From: Planctomycetota bacterium
Lineage (GTDB): Bacteria; Planctomycetota; UBA1135; JACQFD01
NCBI GenBank assembly: GCA_016200225.1
Contig: JACQFD010000004.1
Coordinates: forward strand, 1-64,000
Reading direction: 5' to 3'
DNA: 64,000 nucleotides
The notes beneath the pieces are model-generated. The model did no database searches. It had not been told where the DNA came from and saw nothing but the letters and a program-made list of their open reading frames with translations. The stretch's first letter is position 1. The number at the start of each line of letters is the position of its first letter. Shown here piece after piece: positions 8,507 to 16,603 of the stretch. The translations under genes and the position numbers were made by a program.

Positions 8507-9880
8507 CTATTTCACTCTTGACATCAATTCGAATTCCTTTAAATACTTTTCTTGGGTCTTGTCGCCGCGCATGTCGATAAAGTCGCGGCGTATCGTTAAG
8601 AATAGATAATCTTGAAATTCCGTTTCGAATCGCGCCCAGGCTTCGTCCGGTGCGAGTCCGAAGAGTTTATCAAATGCGGCGCCGTTCGATTGTTTATTGA
8701 ACTCGAGCGTCAGCAATTGATGAAATCGATCGCGATATCTACCATTCTGCGCGTGTTGCAAAAAGTGGCACAATGCCCAGCCGTAGGCGTAAACACCGCG
8801 TACGGTCGACTCCGATTTGTTTGGATGCTTGTCGGGAATTAACTGTTCGCGATTCCAATAATCCGCGTGCGGGTCCAACGCGCGATATGCAACATTCAAT
8901 TGATTATAATCGCAATGGACGCTCTCCTTGAGCGAAGGAGTCGCGTCCACCAATGCACCCGCTTCGATCTTTTCCGAAAATTTCCCGAACTTGTAAATAT
9001 CAACTTTCCGTCTCGAGTTTGGCAATCCAAAAAAATAATGGTCGCGCCCCGCTTCGCCGGGTAAAGAGCTGTGAGCGCAAACATATTCGGCAAAACCCTC
9101 CACCAACCACGGCATGGAGCCATCGCCATATCCCGGGCGCGCGGAATTCAATTCCAACCATTCGTGCGCCGTTTCGTGCCAGACGGAATTCATAACGTAA
9201 GCAATCGCGTCGTTGTTGAATCCGAGCTTTTCCTCGTGCGAATCGCGCAACCAACTATATAACATTCCGGGTTTTCGAACGCCGCCGACGCCGTTGCAAA
9301 ACTCCTCCGCCGTCTCGGCCGATGGATTTTTAAGATTCCCGCACCGGCGCCATCGTTCATATTGGGCCTTCGATCGAAATATGCAAATCGCAACGGGCGA
9401 ATCGCCCCAATCGCGCAATGAAATGTATGGCGAATATCGTCGATCGAGCGACCCGCGCGCCGCGTCGAGCATTTCTCCAAAACTCGCCGCGATCGACTCG
9501 GAGGTTTTGAATCCGTCCTCCTGTACTGCCAGCACCCACGGTCGCGGAACTTCTTTACAATTAAAAAAGTACGTGAACTTCGCGGGCACGGAGTCGGATT
9601 TTCTGATAACATCGAGATTCGCCGGTTCCGCATCGTCGATGTCTTTCGTAGCTTCTTCGGCGAACGCATTCAACCCGCCGATCATTTGTTGCATTTCGGC
9701 GACGCGCGCGCCGGCTTTTTGTAAGAATGAATCCTGAACCGCGGTCGATCCCGGATGGCACGAACTAATTATTATGAAGATACCCAAGCCGATGGGCGCG
9801 ACGCGGGCACATGAATGCCGACGAGCTTGGGAGTTTGCGGGCATCGAAGAATCGTGCGCGGATTCGACGAAAAACGCCAA
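8507..9880 (-). CDS. Lipoprotein with HExxH metallopeptidase-like domain
   Basis: A 457-residue exported protein. A hydrophobic segment with lipobox ISSC (Cys41) points to a lipid-anchored product. The start may be one of the downstream Met residues, because the first 25 residues are poor signal sequence. A zinc-protease signature HETAH (235-239) is followed about 22 residues later by WLVEGFAEY (258-266), whose Glu would be the third ligand. This gluzincin layout resembles DUF1570-type proteins of planctomycetes. The rest gives no clear domain. It lies between the two halves of the acylation cassette but is not co-directional with the MBOAT, so a link is not supported. Confidence 0.75.
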   Translation of the reverse strand: MAFFVESAHDSSMPANSQARRHSCARVAPIGLGIFIIISSCHPGSTAVQDSFLQKAGARVAEMQQMIGGLNAFAEEATKDIDDAEPANLDVIRKSDSVPAKFTYFFNCKEVPRPWVLAVQEDGFKTSESIAASFGEMLDAARGSLDRRYSPYISLRDWGDSPVAICIFRSKAQYERWRRCGNLKNPSAETAEEFCNGVGGVRKPGMLYSWLRDSHEEKLGFNNDAIAYVMNSVWHETAHEWLELNSARPGYGDGSMPWLVEGFAEYVCAHSSLPGEAGRDHYFFGLPNSRRKVDIYKFGKFSEKIEAGALVDATPSLKESVHCDYNQLNVAYRALDPHADYWNREQLIPDKHPNKSESTVRGVYAYGWALCHFLQHAQNGRYRDRFHQLLTLEFNKQSNGAAFDKLFGLAPDEAWARFETEFQDYLFLTIRRDFIDMRGDKTQEKYLKEFELMSRVK

Positions 9881-9992
9881 CGGAAGTTCCGGGAAAGTCG
9901 CAAACGGAACATTGTTTCAGTCGGCGCCTGGTCCGCGGAACGAAATTAGAGACTATATGATAAGTAATCATCCCCACCGACGGCAGTCAAAC

Positions 9993-10181
9993 TCACTTCC
10001 GCCTCTTTCGCGCCTTCGATATCTTAACCTTTGGATTGAGATTAACAATCTTTCCGTTCTCGATTACATAAAACGGGGCGCCGCCCTCCTCCGCCAATTT
10101 CCGTGCGCGTTTGGCCGCGCGACGAAGGGCCGGGAATGATCCGAGAATGTCCGGGTCGGTGGATTTTAGTTTCTTGTTCAT
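9993..10181 (-). CDS. Small basic protein paired with zeta-like kinase, probable antitoxin
   Basis: A 62-residue protein, Lys/Arg-rich at both ends (MNKKLKS start; KISKARKRRK end), with a central helix RRAAKRARKLAEEGG and a short strand FYVIENGKIVNLNP. Its ATG overlaps the stop of the zeta-like gene by four bases (ATGA), which indicates translational coupling. Small proteins of this type are often found beside zeta-like kinases and are presumed antitoxins. Here the small gene is downstream of the toxin-like gene, the reverse of epsilon-zeta. The family name cannot be given from sequence alone. Confidence 0.7.
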   Translation of the reverse strand: MNKKLKSTDPDILGSFPALRRAAKRARKLAEEGGAPFYVIENGKIVNLNPKVKISKARKRRK

Positions 10182-10699
10182 GAGTTTCCTCCGGACTCGA
10201 GTGGAGTAGGTGTGGAACCGGAATTGTCGTACAATATCCAATCATTCACAATCTTTGAATATATATTATGAAAGTTCTCAAGGCCTCGATGAAATCGTCG
10301 TCGAACCACGTCTTCGGGAACATCGTGTCCGCCAAGTATGACGCGCGAGCGAATCCTGGCCAGTGAGAGTTCGACGGTTGGGAGCGACAGAAATATCAAC
10401 TTGACGTGAAAACCACGCGCACGCCAATCCCGAATTTTCGTTACATATCCAACGCCACTTAATGTAGTTTCAAAGGCGAAGTCCCCACGGGCGGCGACAT
10501 AAAGACTGATCTGTTGCAGCATGATTCGGCCCGCTTGGTTCGCCGCATTTTCCGCATTGAACGGGGAGAGTCCGCGAGCGATCAAATCCGCATTGATAAA
10601 GTTAAGAAATCCCGCTTCACGCGGCAGAAACTCCTCGGCAAATGTAGTTTTCCCGGCGCCATTCGGGCCGGCAATAATTACGATGCGAGGCGAGTTCAT
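10178..10699 (-). CDS. Zeta-toxin-family P-loop kinase
   Basis: About 173 residues from the ATG at 10699; a GTG 18 bases upstream is also in frame. It begins MNSPRIVIIAGPNGAGKTTFA, a Walker A typical of the zeta toxin/AAA family. This is followed by NADLIARGLSPFN and a Thr-containing FAFETTLSG segment that matches the zeta substrate pocket. Zeta toxins phosphorylate UDP-activated amino sugars, but many stand-alone homologues have unproven targets. It is shorter than classical zeta (about 290). It follows the microprotein gene with only a few bases between, so it appears to be co-transcribed with the acylation transferase genes. Confidence 0.85.
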   Translation of the reverse strand: MNSPRIVIIAGPNGAGKTTFAEEFLPREAGFLNFINADLIARGLSPFNAENAANQAGRIMLQQISLYVAARGDFAFETTLSGVGYVTKIRDWRARGFHVKLIFLSLPTVELSLARIRSRVILGGHDVPEDVVRRRFHRGLENFHNIYSKIVNDWILYDNSGSTPTPLESGGNS

Positions 10700-10706
10700 T
10701 TGGATA

Positions 10707-10829
10707 TCAAAACACACCGTACAAAAACGGCTGCAGGGCGGGACCTTCGACGAGTCCCACGGCGATCGCGGCCAGGCCGATGACGACGAGGATCGGTAAT
10801 ATTATGGATTTCCAGAGTTTCCTGGACAT
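10707..10829 (-). CDS. DltX-like membrane microprotein with C-terminal F-x-Y-x-x-F acyl-shuttle motif
   Basis: A 40-residue protein read directly from the minus strand: ATG at 10829-10827, TGA at 10709-10707. It has a basic start (MSRKLWKS), one transmembrane helix (about residues 9-27, IILPILVVIGLAAIAVGLV) and a short outer tail ending FLYGVF (35-40). Known biology: in the Dlt pathway an MBOAT loads the acyl group on the tyrosine of a C-terminal F-x-Y-x-x-F motif, carried by the microprotein DltX or fused to the MBOAT. An SGNH-type transferase then takes it. All partners are here. The SGNH gene ends 12 bp upstream on the same strand, and the MBOAT of this cassette lacks the motif. The assignment is an inference from topology, motif and context. 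Confidence 0.82.
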   Translation of the reverse strand: MSRKLWKSIILPILVVIGLAAIAVGLVEGPALQPFLYGVF

Positions 10830-10841
10830 ATTATTGAACTA

Positions 10842-12662
10842 TTAAAATTCGCTGAAAAGATCACCGTCGAACAGATGGCGCACGACGTCGGCGTCGGTGT
10901 CGAGCGACGGCATCGGGATCATGACATTTTCGCGCGGGCCGAGAACGGCTTTCTTTAATTGTAACCATGTCTGCCGCGCGCCGTCGAAATCGTTCAATTT
11001 CGATTGCACGTATCCCGTGTACATAAGCGTCAGAAAATTCTTTTGTTCGGGAGCGAGTCGCTTCGTCAATTCGAGCGCGAGCGGAAAATCGCCTTGGTAC
11101 ATCGCGATTTGAAGCTTTCGGTCGGGAAGGACGTCGATGGAATTCGCCGCGTTGCGCATTTGTTGTTTTGCCATCGTGATCACGGCCGGTCCCGTGCGCG
11201 CGAAGCGGGCGACGGCGCCCTTTTCGGCCATGAATTGTAATATCTCCTCCGCGATAATACAATTCGTCTCCGGCATCGGATGGAACGAATCCATGAACAT
11301 CGTCGAATCGGGAATGCCGTGCGGCGATCGTTTACAAAGTTCCGGGTAGGGGTCGACGATCGGCGCGCCTGTTTTTTGGGCGACTTCGTTCAATTTAAGT
11401 TTCAACGGATGTTTCAAATAGGAGGCCTCATATTCCAGTTTCGCCTTTTCAAAGCGGCCCATCCCCTCCAGGCACTGGCCAATGTATACATGTAGAATTT
11501 CGTCGCGGTCGAATGTATAACAATTTTGCGCTTCAGTCAGTTCGACGTACGCCTGCTCGAACCTGCCGCCTTTCTTTAGTTCGACGCCGGTTTTATAATG
11601 TTTCCGCCATTCCTCCGCACGATTCGGATCGACGTCGCGGGGCTCCACGTGGAATCGCAAATAAAGATCGTGTTTCAGATTGCGCACGGTGTCGACGAGT
11701 ACGACGGGCACGCCCGCGGCCTTTGATTCCTCGACGATTCGCGTCATGTTCTCGACGAAATGCGCGTGCGCGCGTTCGATTTTATCATATTCTAAAATTG
11801 GCGCCATCGCGGGCGGAACGCGGTCTTTCTTAAAATCGAAAACGCGCGTAAATGTTTCATTCGAGAACGGCCGGTGCGCCGCGTCGATTGCAATATAAGA
11901 AAACGTCGTGTTGACGGCCGATTTCGATCGCTGCGGGCGAAACCATTCGAACAGATCGCGAATACCGATATAAAGTCTGCTGCGCGTGAGCCATCGCCGG
12001 GCCTCCGCGCGCGTCGGCGAATCCGAATCGCGATCGGCCAACTCCCCCTCCGCGCTCGGCGGCAGATACTTGCGTTCGCCGGCCTCCGGATAAATTACAA
12101 TAAGATCCGCGCCGTAATGGCATACTTCGCGCGCGATCTCTCGGTATTGATAACTACCCGTTCCGCCGCCGCCGCAATTGATGACTTCGACGGGCGCGCC
12201 GCCGGCGATCGCTTTCAACCCGACTTGTAATAAATACGGAAACGTCCCTTCGTTCGGCATTCCCGACGACTGCACGGACGACCCGCCAATGCAAAAGATA
12301 CGAATCCCGCGCGGATCCTTTTCCACTTGAAAAGTCTCTTTTCGATATGTTGTAACATTATCTTCGGGCGCGCCCTTGTTCGGCGATGTTTCATAAACTT
12401 CGGCGCTGTGTCTTTCAACAATTCGAAACAGCGCCGGCGTGCCCGCGAATCCAAGATACGGATCGGCGCGCGTGCACGGATCTTTTGTAAACTCGAGAAC
12501 GCGTTCCGTCCACGGAGCGTCCTTGCGGGATTTTTCGGGCAGCATCGACCCCACCGCTCGGGCGCCCCATTCAAAAACTATCAAAAACGCGACGGCGACG
12601 AACGCGCGCGCGGCGAGCGTTCGCAGTCGTGACGGTGTCGATTCGGTCGCGTTCTCGATCAT
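10842..12662 (-). CDS. Membrane-anchored SGNH-hydrolase-type acyl transferase with TPR-like region
   Basis: About 606 residues from the ATG at 12662; an ATG at 12710 adds 16 residues but would leave only 30 bp to the divergent gene. One N-terminal membrane helix (about 16-36) places the rest outside. The SGNH motifs are FCIGGSSVQSSG (123-134, nucleophile Ser128/129), NCGGGGTGSY (162-171) and a downstream DSFHP with the catalytic Asp/His pair. Residues about 370-440 look like TPR repeats between SGNH blocks, and a helical C-terminal region follows. In Dlt/Alg-type systems such proteins move the acyl group from shuttle to polymer. The microprotein gene follows directly, which supports that role. 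The target polymer is unknown. Confidence 0.83.
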   Translation of the reverse strand: MIENATESTPSRLRTLAARAFVAVAFLIVFEWGARAVGSMLPEKSRKDAPWTERVLEFTKDPCTRADPYLGFAGTPALFRIVERHSAEVYETSPNKGAPEDNVTTYRKETFQVEKDPRGIRIFCIGGSSVQSSGMPNEGTFPYLLQVGLKAIAGGAPVEVINCGGGGTGSYQYREIAREVCHYGADLIVIYPEAGERKYLPPSAEGELADRDSDSPTRAEARRWLTRSRLYIGIRDLFEWFRPQRSKSAVNTTFSYIAIDAAHRPFSNETFTRVFDFKKDRVPPAMAPILEYDKIERAHAHFVENMTRIVEESKAAGVPVVLVDTVRNLKHDLYLRFHVEPRDVDPNRAEEWRKHYKTGVELKKGGRFEQAYVELTEAQNCYTFDRDEILHVYIGQCLEGMGRFEKAKLEYEASYLKHPLKLKLNEVAQKTGAPIVDPYPELCKRSPHGIPDSTMFMDSFHPMPETNCIIAEEILQFMAEKGAVARFARTGPAVITMAKQQMRNAANSIDVLPDRKLQIAMYQGDFPLALELTKRLAPEQKNFLTLMYTGYVQSKLNDFDGARQTWLQLKKAVLGPRENVMIPMPSLDTDADVVRHLFDGDLFSEF

Positions 12663-12739
12663 TCGTTGTGGCTTAAAATAGCCCGCAAAATCCGATTCCA
12701 CGCGGAACATTGCAAGCCGGTGGGCTACAAAGGAGGGCC

Positions 12740-13687
12740 ATGCTCACGATTTGGTATCACCGCGATTTCGACGGCATCGCGTCCGCCGCGATTCTGGCCG
12801 ACGTTCTGCGCCAGAAGCATGGCCGCACCGATTTGCGCTGGCAGGGCATCAACCATGATCGGCGTTCCGAATGGATCGACTGGGGGAAGGACGGGGCCGA
12901 ATTCGCGTGCGTGGATTTCTTTTTTCATCCGCGCGCGATGTTTTGGTTCGACCACCATCCGACGACATTTATAAACGACGATTTCCGCCAACAATATCAA
13001 CAAAACGAGCGCTGGCGGTTCGATCCGACGGCGCCGTCGTGTCCGCCGATTATATTAAAACACGCGGCCGAATTGTGGGATTATAAAGTTCCCGAACGCT
13101 TCCGCGATCTTGAACATTGGTCGAATGTTATCGATTCCGCAAAATTTAAGTCCGCGGAGGAGGCGTTGTTCGGCGACCAGCCCGCGCTTCGCATCATGCG
13201 CGCGCTCACGGTCGCGCCGCGGCCCGATTGGAGCGACGAAATCGTTCGGCGATTTCTCGACGGTTCGCTCGAATCGGTTGCCAACGATCCGGATCTCGAA
13301 AAACGTTATCAACGCGCGTGCCGCAACCGCGATTCCGCGATCGATCAATTCGAATCTACAATTGTCGAGCGCCACGACCGCGTTTTATTATATGACGCGG
13401 TTTCGGATAAGATTCGGCGCGAACGCTTCGCGGCGTTTTATTTATATTCGGGTCTTTATTATGCCGTCGGCATCGTCCCGACGCGCGGCGGATTGCATAT
13501 CACGGCCGCGACAAATCCGTGGAATGTTCCGCCGGACGGGCGAAACGTCGGCGAGATTTGCGAACGCTACGGCGGCGGCGGCCACAAGGCCGTCGGCGGC
13601 GCGAACCCCGAGAGTTACGCGGAAGCCGTGCGGATCGCGCGCGAGATCGCGCACGAATTGCGCGATTCGCTTTCGCCGCGGAAGTAA
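12740..13687 (+). CDS. DHH/DHHA1-family phosphoesterase
   Basis: A 315-residue protein with a good Shine-Dalgarno (aaaggaggg at 12729-12737), which selects the ATG at 12740. Motif I WYHRDFDGIASA (5-16) and the DHH triad in FDHHPT (71-73) give the manganese site. The C-terminal RYGGGGHKAVGG is the DHHA1 glycine-rich substrate motif. This family includes NrnA-type oligoribonucleases, RecJ and cyclic-dinucleotide phosphodiesterases. It has no membrane segments or PAS domain, so a soluble nano-RNA or pAp phosphatase type is more likely than GdpP. The substrate is not established. rlmN follows 30 bp downstream and is probably co-transcribed. Confidence 0.85.
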   Translation: MLTIWYHRDFDGIASAAILADVLRQKHGRTDLRWQGINHDRRSEWIDWGKDGAEFACVDFFFHPRAMFWFDHHPTTFINDDFRQQYQQNERWRFDPTAPSCPPIILKHAAELWDYKVPERFRDLEHWSNVIDSAKFKSAEEALFGDQPALRIMRALTVAPRPDWSDEIVRRFLDGSLESVANDPDLEKRYQRACRNRDSAIDQFESTIVERHDRVLLYDAVSDKIRRERFAAFYLYSGLYYAVGIVPTRGGLHITAATNPWNVPPDGRNVGEICERYGGGGHKAVGGANPESYAEAVRIAREIAHELRDSLSPRK

Positions 13688-13717
13688 ACAATCCGCGCAA
13701 CGTTAAATGATACGATC

Positions 13718-14812
13718 ATGAGCGAATCGAACGATCGAGCGGACGGCGCGCGCGCCGACGGCAGGAAAATATTGTTGCAATGCACGCCCGCGGAGATTGA
13801 ACAACTCGTCGCCGCCGCCGGGGGCAAGAAATTTCAGGCGAAGAGCGTCCGCCGCTGGGTTCTCGAGCGCGGAGTCGATGATTTTAATAAAATGAGCGAC
13901 CTGTCGAAGGACGTCGCGAAAAAACTTTCCGAAAGTTGCGTCGCCGTCGAAAACCGCGTCCGCGAAAGCCGCAAAGCGCCCGACGGAACTGTAAAATTAC
14001 TTCTCGAACTGCGCGACGGCAGCACGATCGAAACCGTGTGGATGCACGGCGGCAGTGACGTCAGCGGTGGCGGCACCGTTTGCATTTCGACGCAGGTGGG
14101 CTGCGCGATGGCATGTAAATTCTGCGCCAGCGGAATGAACGGCGTCGTTCGGAATTTGGATACTTACGAAATCCTCGAACAGCTCTCGCGCGCGCGGCAG
14201 GTCGCCCCGTTCGGAAGAATTGTAGTGATGGGCATCGGCGAGCCCGCGTTGAATTTAAGTAATGTTCTCGCCGCGCTCGACGAGGTCACGTCGCCCGACG
14301 GATTGAATATATCGGCGCGCAAAATAACCATTTCGACGATCGGAATTCCGGAGAAAATGAAGGGTTTTCTGAAGACCGAAAAACCGTACTCGCTGGCAAT
14401 TTCGCTGCACGCGCCGAACGACGCGCTGCGCCGCGAACTCATTCCCACCGCGGGCAAAGTTACCATTCGAGAATTATTAATGTTCGCGAATCACTATTTC
14501 AAGCAAACGGGCCGCGAAGTCACGTTCGAATATGTATTATTGCGCAAAGTAAACGATCGGATGGCGCAGGAGCGCGAACTCGCCGGCGTTCTGCGCGGCG
14601 CGCGCGCGTGCGTGAATCTGATTCCCTACAATCCGATCCCGGGATCGCCCTATGGACGCCCCGACGAGGAAACCTGCCGCGAGTTTCGGGAGGTCCTGCG
14701 TTCGTGCGGAGTCGTGGCCACGATTCGCTGGTCGAAGGGGGTCGAGGCGGACGCGGCATGCGGGCAATTGCGCATCGCGCGCCTGGAAGCGCCGGCGGCC
14801 AAAAAGATTTAG
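13718..14812 (+). CDS. rlmN: Dual-specificity RNA methyltransferase RlmN (23S rRNA A2503)
   Basis: A 364-residue radical-SAM enzyme that methylates C2 of A2503 in 23S rRNA and in some tRNAs. The iron-sulfur cluster cysteines are Cys129, Cys133 and Cys136 in CAMACKFC. Cys348 in DAACGQL matches the C-terminal catalytic cysteine. GIGEPALN, SLHAPNDALR and NLIPYNP are family signatures. Length is normal. It starts with ATG 30 bp after the DHH gene and has an extra acidic N-terminus. Confidence 0.96.
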   Translation: MSESNDRADGARADGRKILLQCTPAEIEQLVAAAGGKKFQAKSVRRWVLERGVDDFNKMSDLSKDVAKKLSESCVAVENRVRESRKAPDGTVKLLLELRDGSTIETVWMHGGSDVSGGGTVCISTQVGCAMACKFCASGMNGVVRNLDTYEILEQLSRARQVAPFGRIVVMGIGEPALNLSNVLAALDEVTSPDGLNISARKITISTIGIPEKMKGFLKTEKPYSLAISLHAPNDALRRELIPTAGKVTIRELLMFANHYFKQTGREVTFEYVLLRKVNDRMAQERELAGVLRGARACVNLIPYNPIPGSPYGRPDEETCREFREVLRSCGVVATIRWSKGVEADAACGQLRIARLEAPAAKKI

Positions 14813-14933
14813 GTAACCGTTCGCGGGAGTCGCTCTATCCAAGGGCACACGTCATTTCTTCCGTCTTGGGCCAAACCCCAACTCAAGCCGAAGAGCTTCA
14901 AGGCGAAAAGCGAAGTGACGGAGATGGCACAAC

Positions 14934-15275
14934 ATGACCCCACCCGCAGTTTACAATAAAACGACCCCCGCGAACTCGACCGACGATGGCCGAATTGGCA
15001 ACGCCCAAGCGCGTCCAGCGATTGACCCCGATCACGCGGCGCTTGAGATTATGCGCGTCGAATCCTCGTGGACGCCGACGGAAGGCGCACAATTCCTTCA
15101 GCCAAAGTGGTCGAGCGATTCTGTTTCGAGCGATTTTGCGTTGGGCGATCCCTATTCCGCTGGAAACGCCGGAATCCAAATTCAAACCGATCCCGTTCGC
15201 GTCGCGGCGGTTTTTGTCTCGATCATCGTCGTCGCGTCCGCGGCCTATTCTCTAATTTGGGGCTCGAGCCTGTAA
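14934..15275 (+). CDS. Small protein with a C-terminal membrane anchor, unknown function
   Basis: A 113-residue product. The first 85 residues are hydrophilic, Asp/Ser/Pro-rich and without a signal sequence. Residues about 88-108 (VRVAAVFVSIIVVASAAYSL) form one hydrophobic helix, so the protein may be tail-anchored. A purine-rich ggag lies 11 bases before the ATG. A good terminator follows 31 bp after the stop, which supports a real gene. No domain is recognised. Confidence 0.55.
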   Translation: MTPPAVYNKTTPANSTDDGRIGNAQARPAIDPDHAALEIMRVESSWTPTEGAQFLQPKWSSDSVSSDFALGDPYSAGNAGIQIQTDPVRVAAVFVSIIVVASAAYSLIWGSSL

Positions 15276-15306
15276 GTTTGGAATAGAATATAAAATTCAA
15301 CGAAAC

Positions 15307-15344
15307 CGGCGCCGCCGAACGTCAAGTTCGCCGGCGCCGATTTT
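15307..15344 (+). terminator. Terminator hairpin between convergent genes
   Basis: The arms 15307-15320 and 15326-15339 form a 13-bp GC-rich stem with one C-C mismatch and a 5-base loop, followed by attttattt. It ends the small membrane-anchored gene. Confidence 0.8.
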
Positions 15345-15367
15345 ATTTACATCCCGAAATTGTAATA

Positions 15368-15411
15368 TTACTTTTTGGGCTGATGGCTATTTACTTTTTG
15401 GGCTGATGGCT
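15368..15411. repeat. Tandem duplication over the 3' end of the transglutaminase-like gene
   Basis: The 21 bases at 15368-15388 are repeated exactly at 15391-15411 (period 23). The right copy holds the codons for SHQPKK and the stop of the minus-strand gene. The left copy lies just beyond that stop in another frame. Confidence 0.9.
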
Positions 15412-16356
15412 CACGTCGACTTTCGGCGTGAATTTTTTGCCGTCGACCTCGACCTGAGGCGCGTTTAGGAAGTTCACCGGTTCGCCCGCCTGCTTCGGTT
15501 CGAGAACGATGTCGCGGCCGGTCGACATCAAAACGCGGTTTTCGGAAAGCGTTCCAAAATAGTAGTCTTTCTTCGAGGGGTCCTTGTCCGCGGCCTTGTC
15601 GGCTTCGGAGCAATCCACCGGAAACCAGCCCTTTTCGGCGTCGAGGATCTCCGCCCAGCAGTGCGCGGCGGTCGTGCCGTCCGGTTTTAAAGAATAACCG
15701 TAATGAAACCGGGCGGTGATGCCCGCGGCGCGCGCCATGCCGATGAACAGCGCGTGGTAATCGCTACAATTGCCGCGCTTGGCGTCGCAGGCGAATTGGA
15801 TGTCGCCGTTGCCCCAGCCCGTGCCCTCTTTGCTATAATTCATATAATCGATGACAAAATCATAAAGCGCGCGCGTTTTCTCGACCGGCGCTTTCTTGCC
15901 TTCGGTCGCTTTCGAGGCGAACTCTTTGATTTTATCATTGATGGGCGCGAGGTGATCGCCCTCGCGGAAACGCTTCAGCGCATCGGGCGTTGGATCTTTT
16001 TCTTTATGCGCCGTCTCCTCGACGCGCTTCAGATCGTAAGAAAATTCGATCTTGACGGGATCCTTGCCGGGTTTCTTCAATTCGAGATAACCGATTTTAT
16101 TCTTATAAACCGGATCCGTGTGCATCTCGACGTTTTTCGGCTCGATCTTAAGATTCGAAATTTCCTGATAATCGTCGCTCTGGGGAATTGGAAGCCACGC
16201 GCGGACCGTCTCGGCGCCCTCGGGCAGTTTTTCGAGCGTGATCACGTGGGTCATGTGGGTTTCCATTCTCTTGACGTCGGTATTCGGACGCGTGGCGGCG
16301 CCGCCGAGGCAGACGAATGGAAACAATGCGGGAAGTATCAATTGAATTGTATGCAT
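15391..16356 (-). CDS. Exported transglutaminase-like (cysteine-protease-fold) protein
   Basis: A 321-residue protein with an N-terminal signal peptide (about residues 1-20, LILPALFPFVCLGGAA). The transglutaminase-core triad is present: Cys in RGNCSDYHALFIGMAR, His in TAAHCWAEI and Asp in WFPVDCSEA, in the order and spacing of the superfamily. The N-terminal half is a beta-rich domain with motifs such as WLPIPQSDDYQ, common in bacterial relatives. Bacterial members are mostly thiol peptidases or amidases acting on peptides or peptidoglycan fragments; the substrate here is unknown. The C-terminus is Lys-rich and covered by a recent 23-bp tandem duplication. Confidence 0.85.
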   Translation of the reverse strand: MHTIQLILPALFPFVCLGGAATRPNTDVKRMETHMTHVITLEKLPEGAETVRAWLPIPQSDDYQEISNLKIEPKNVEMHTDPVYKNKIGYLELKKPGKDPVKIEFSYDLKRVEETAHKEKDPTPDALKRFREGDHLAPINDKIKEFASKATEGKKAPVEKTRALYDFVIDYMNYSKEGTGWGNGDIQFACDAKRGNCSDYHALFIGMARAAGITARFHYGYSLKPDGTTAAHCWAEILDAEKGWFPVDCSEADKAADKDPSKKDYYFGTLSENRVLMSTGRDIVLEPKQAGEPVNFLNAPQVEVDGKKFTPKVDVSHQPKK

Positions 16357-16603
16357 GGGAATTCGCTAATGAAATGACGGTTCAAAATGGAGACGCAACG
16401 AATCGGCGGCAAATTCGCCGATAAAACAACTCATCCGACTATTAACTATCTAATCGCGCGGAAGTCGGTCGATGGACACGCCAACAATGCACTCAGCGTC
16501 AGGTGAACGGTGCGCTCGCGCGGATTCCTTGCATACGATGCGTCGATCTTACGCGGCACGGACCGCTGCGAAAGCGCGAAACGCGAACGTTTCGCCCGGT
16601 GGA

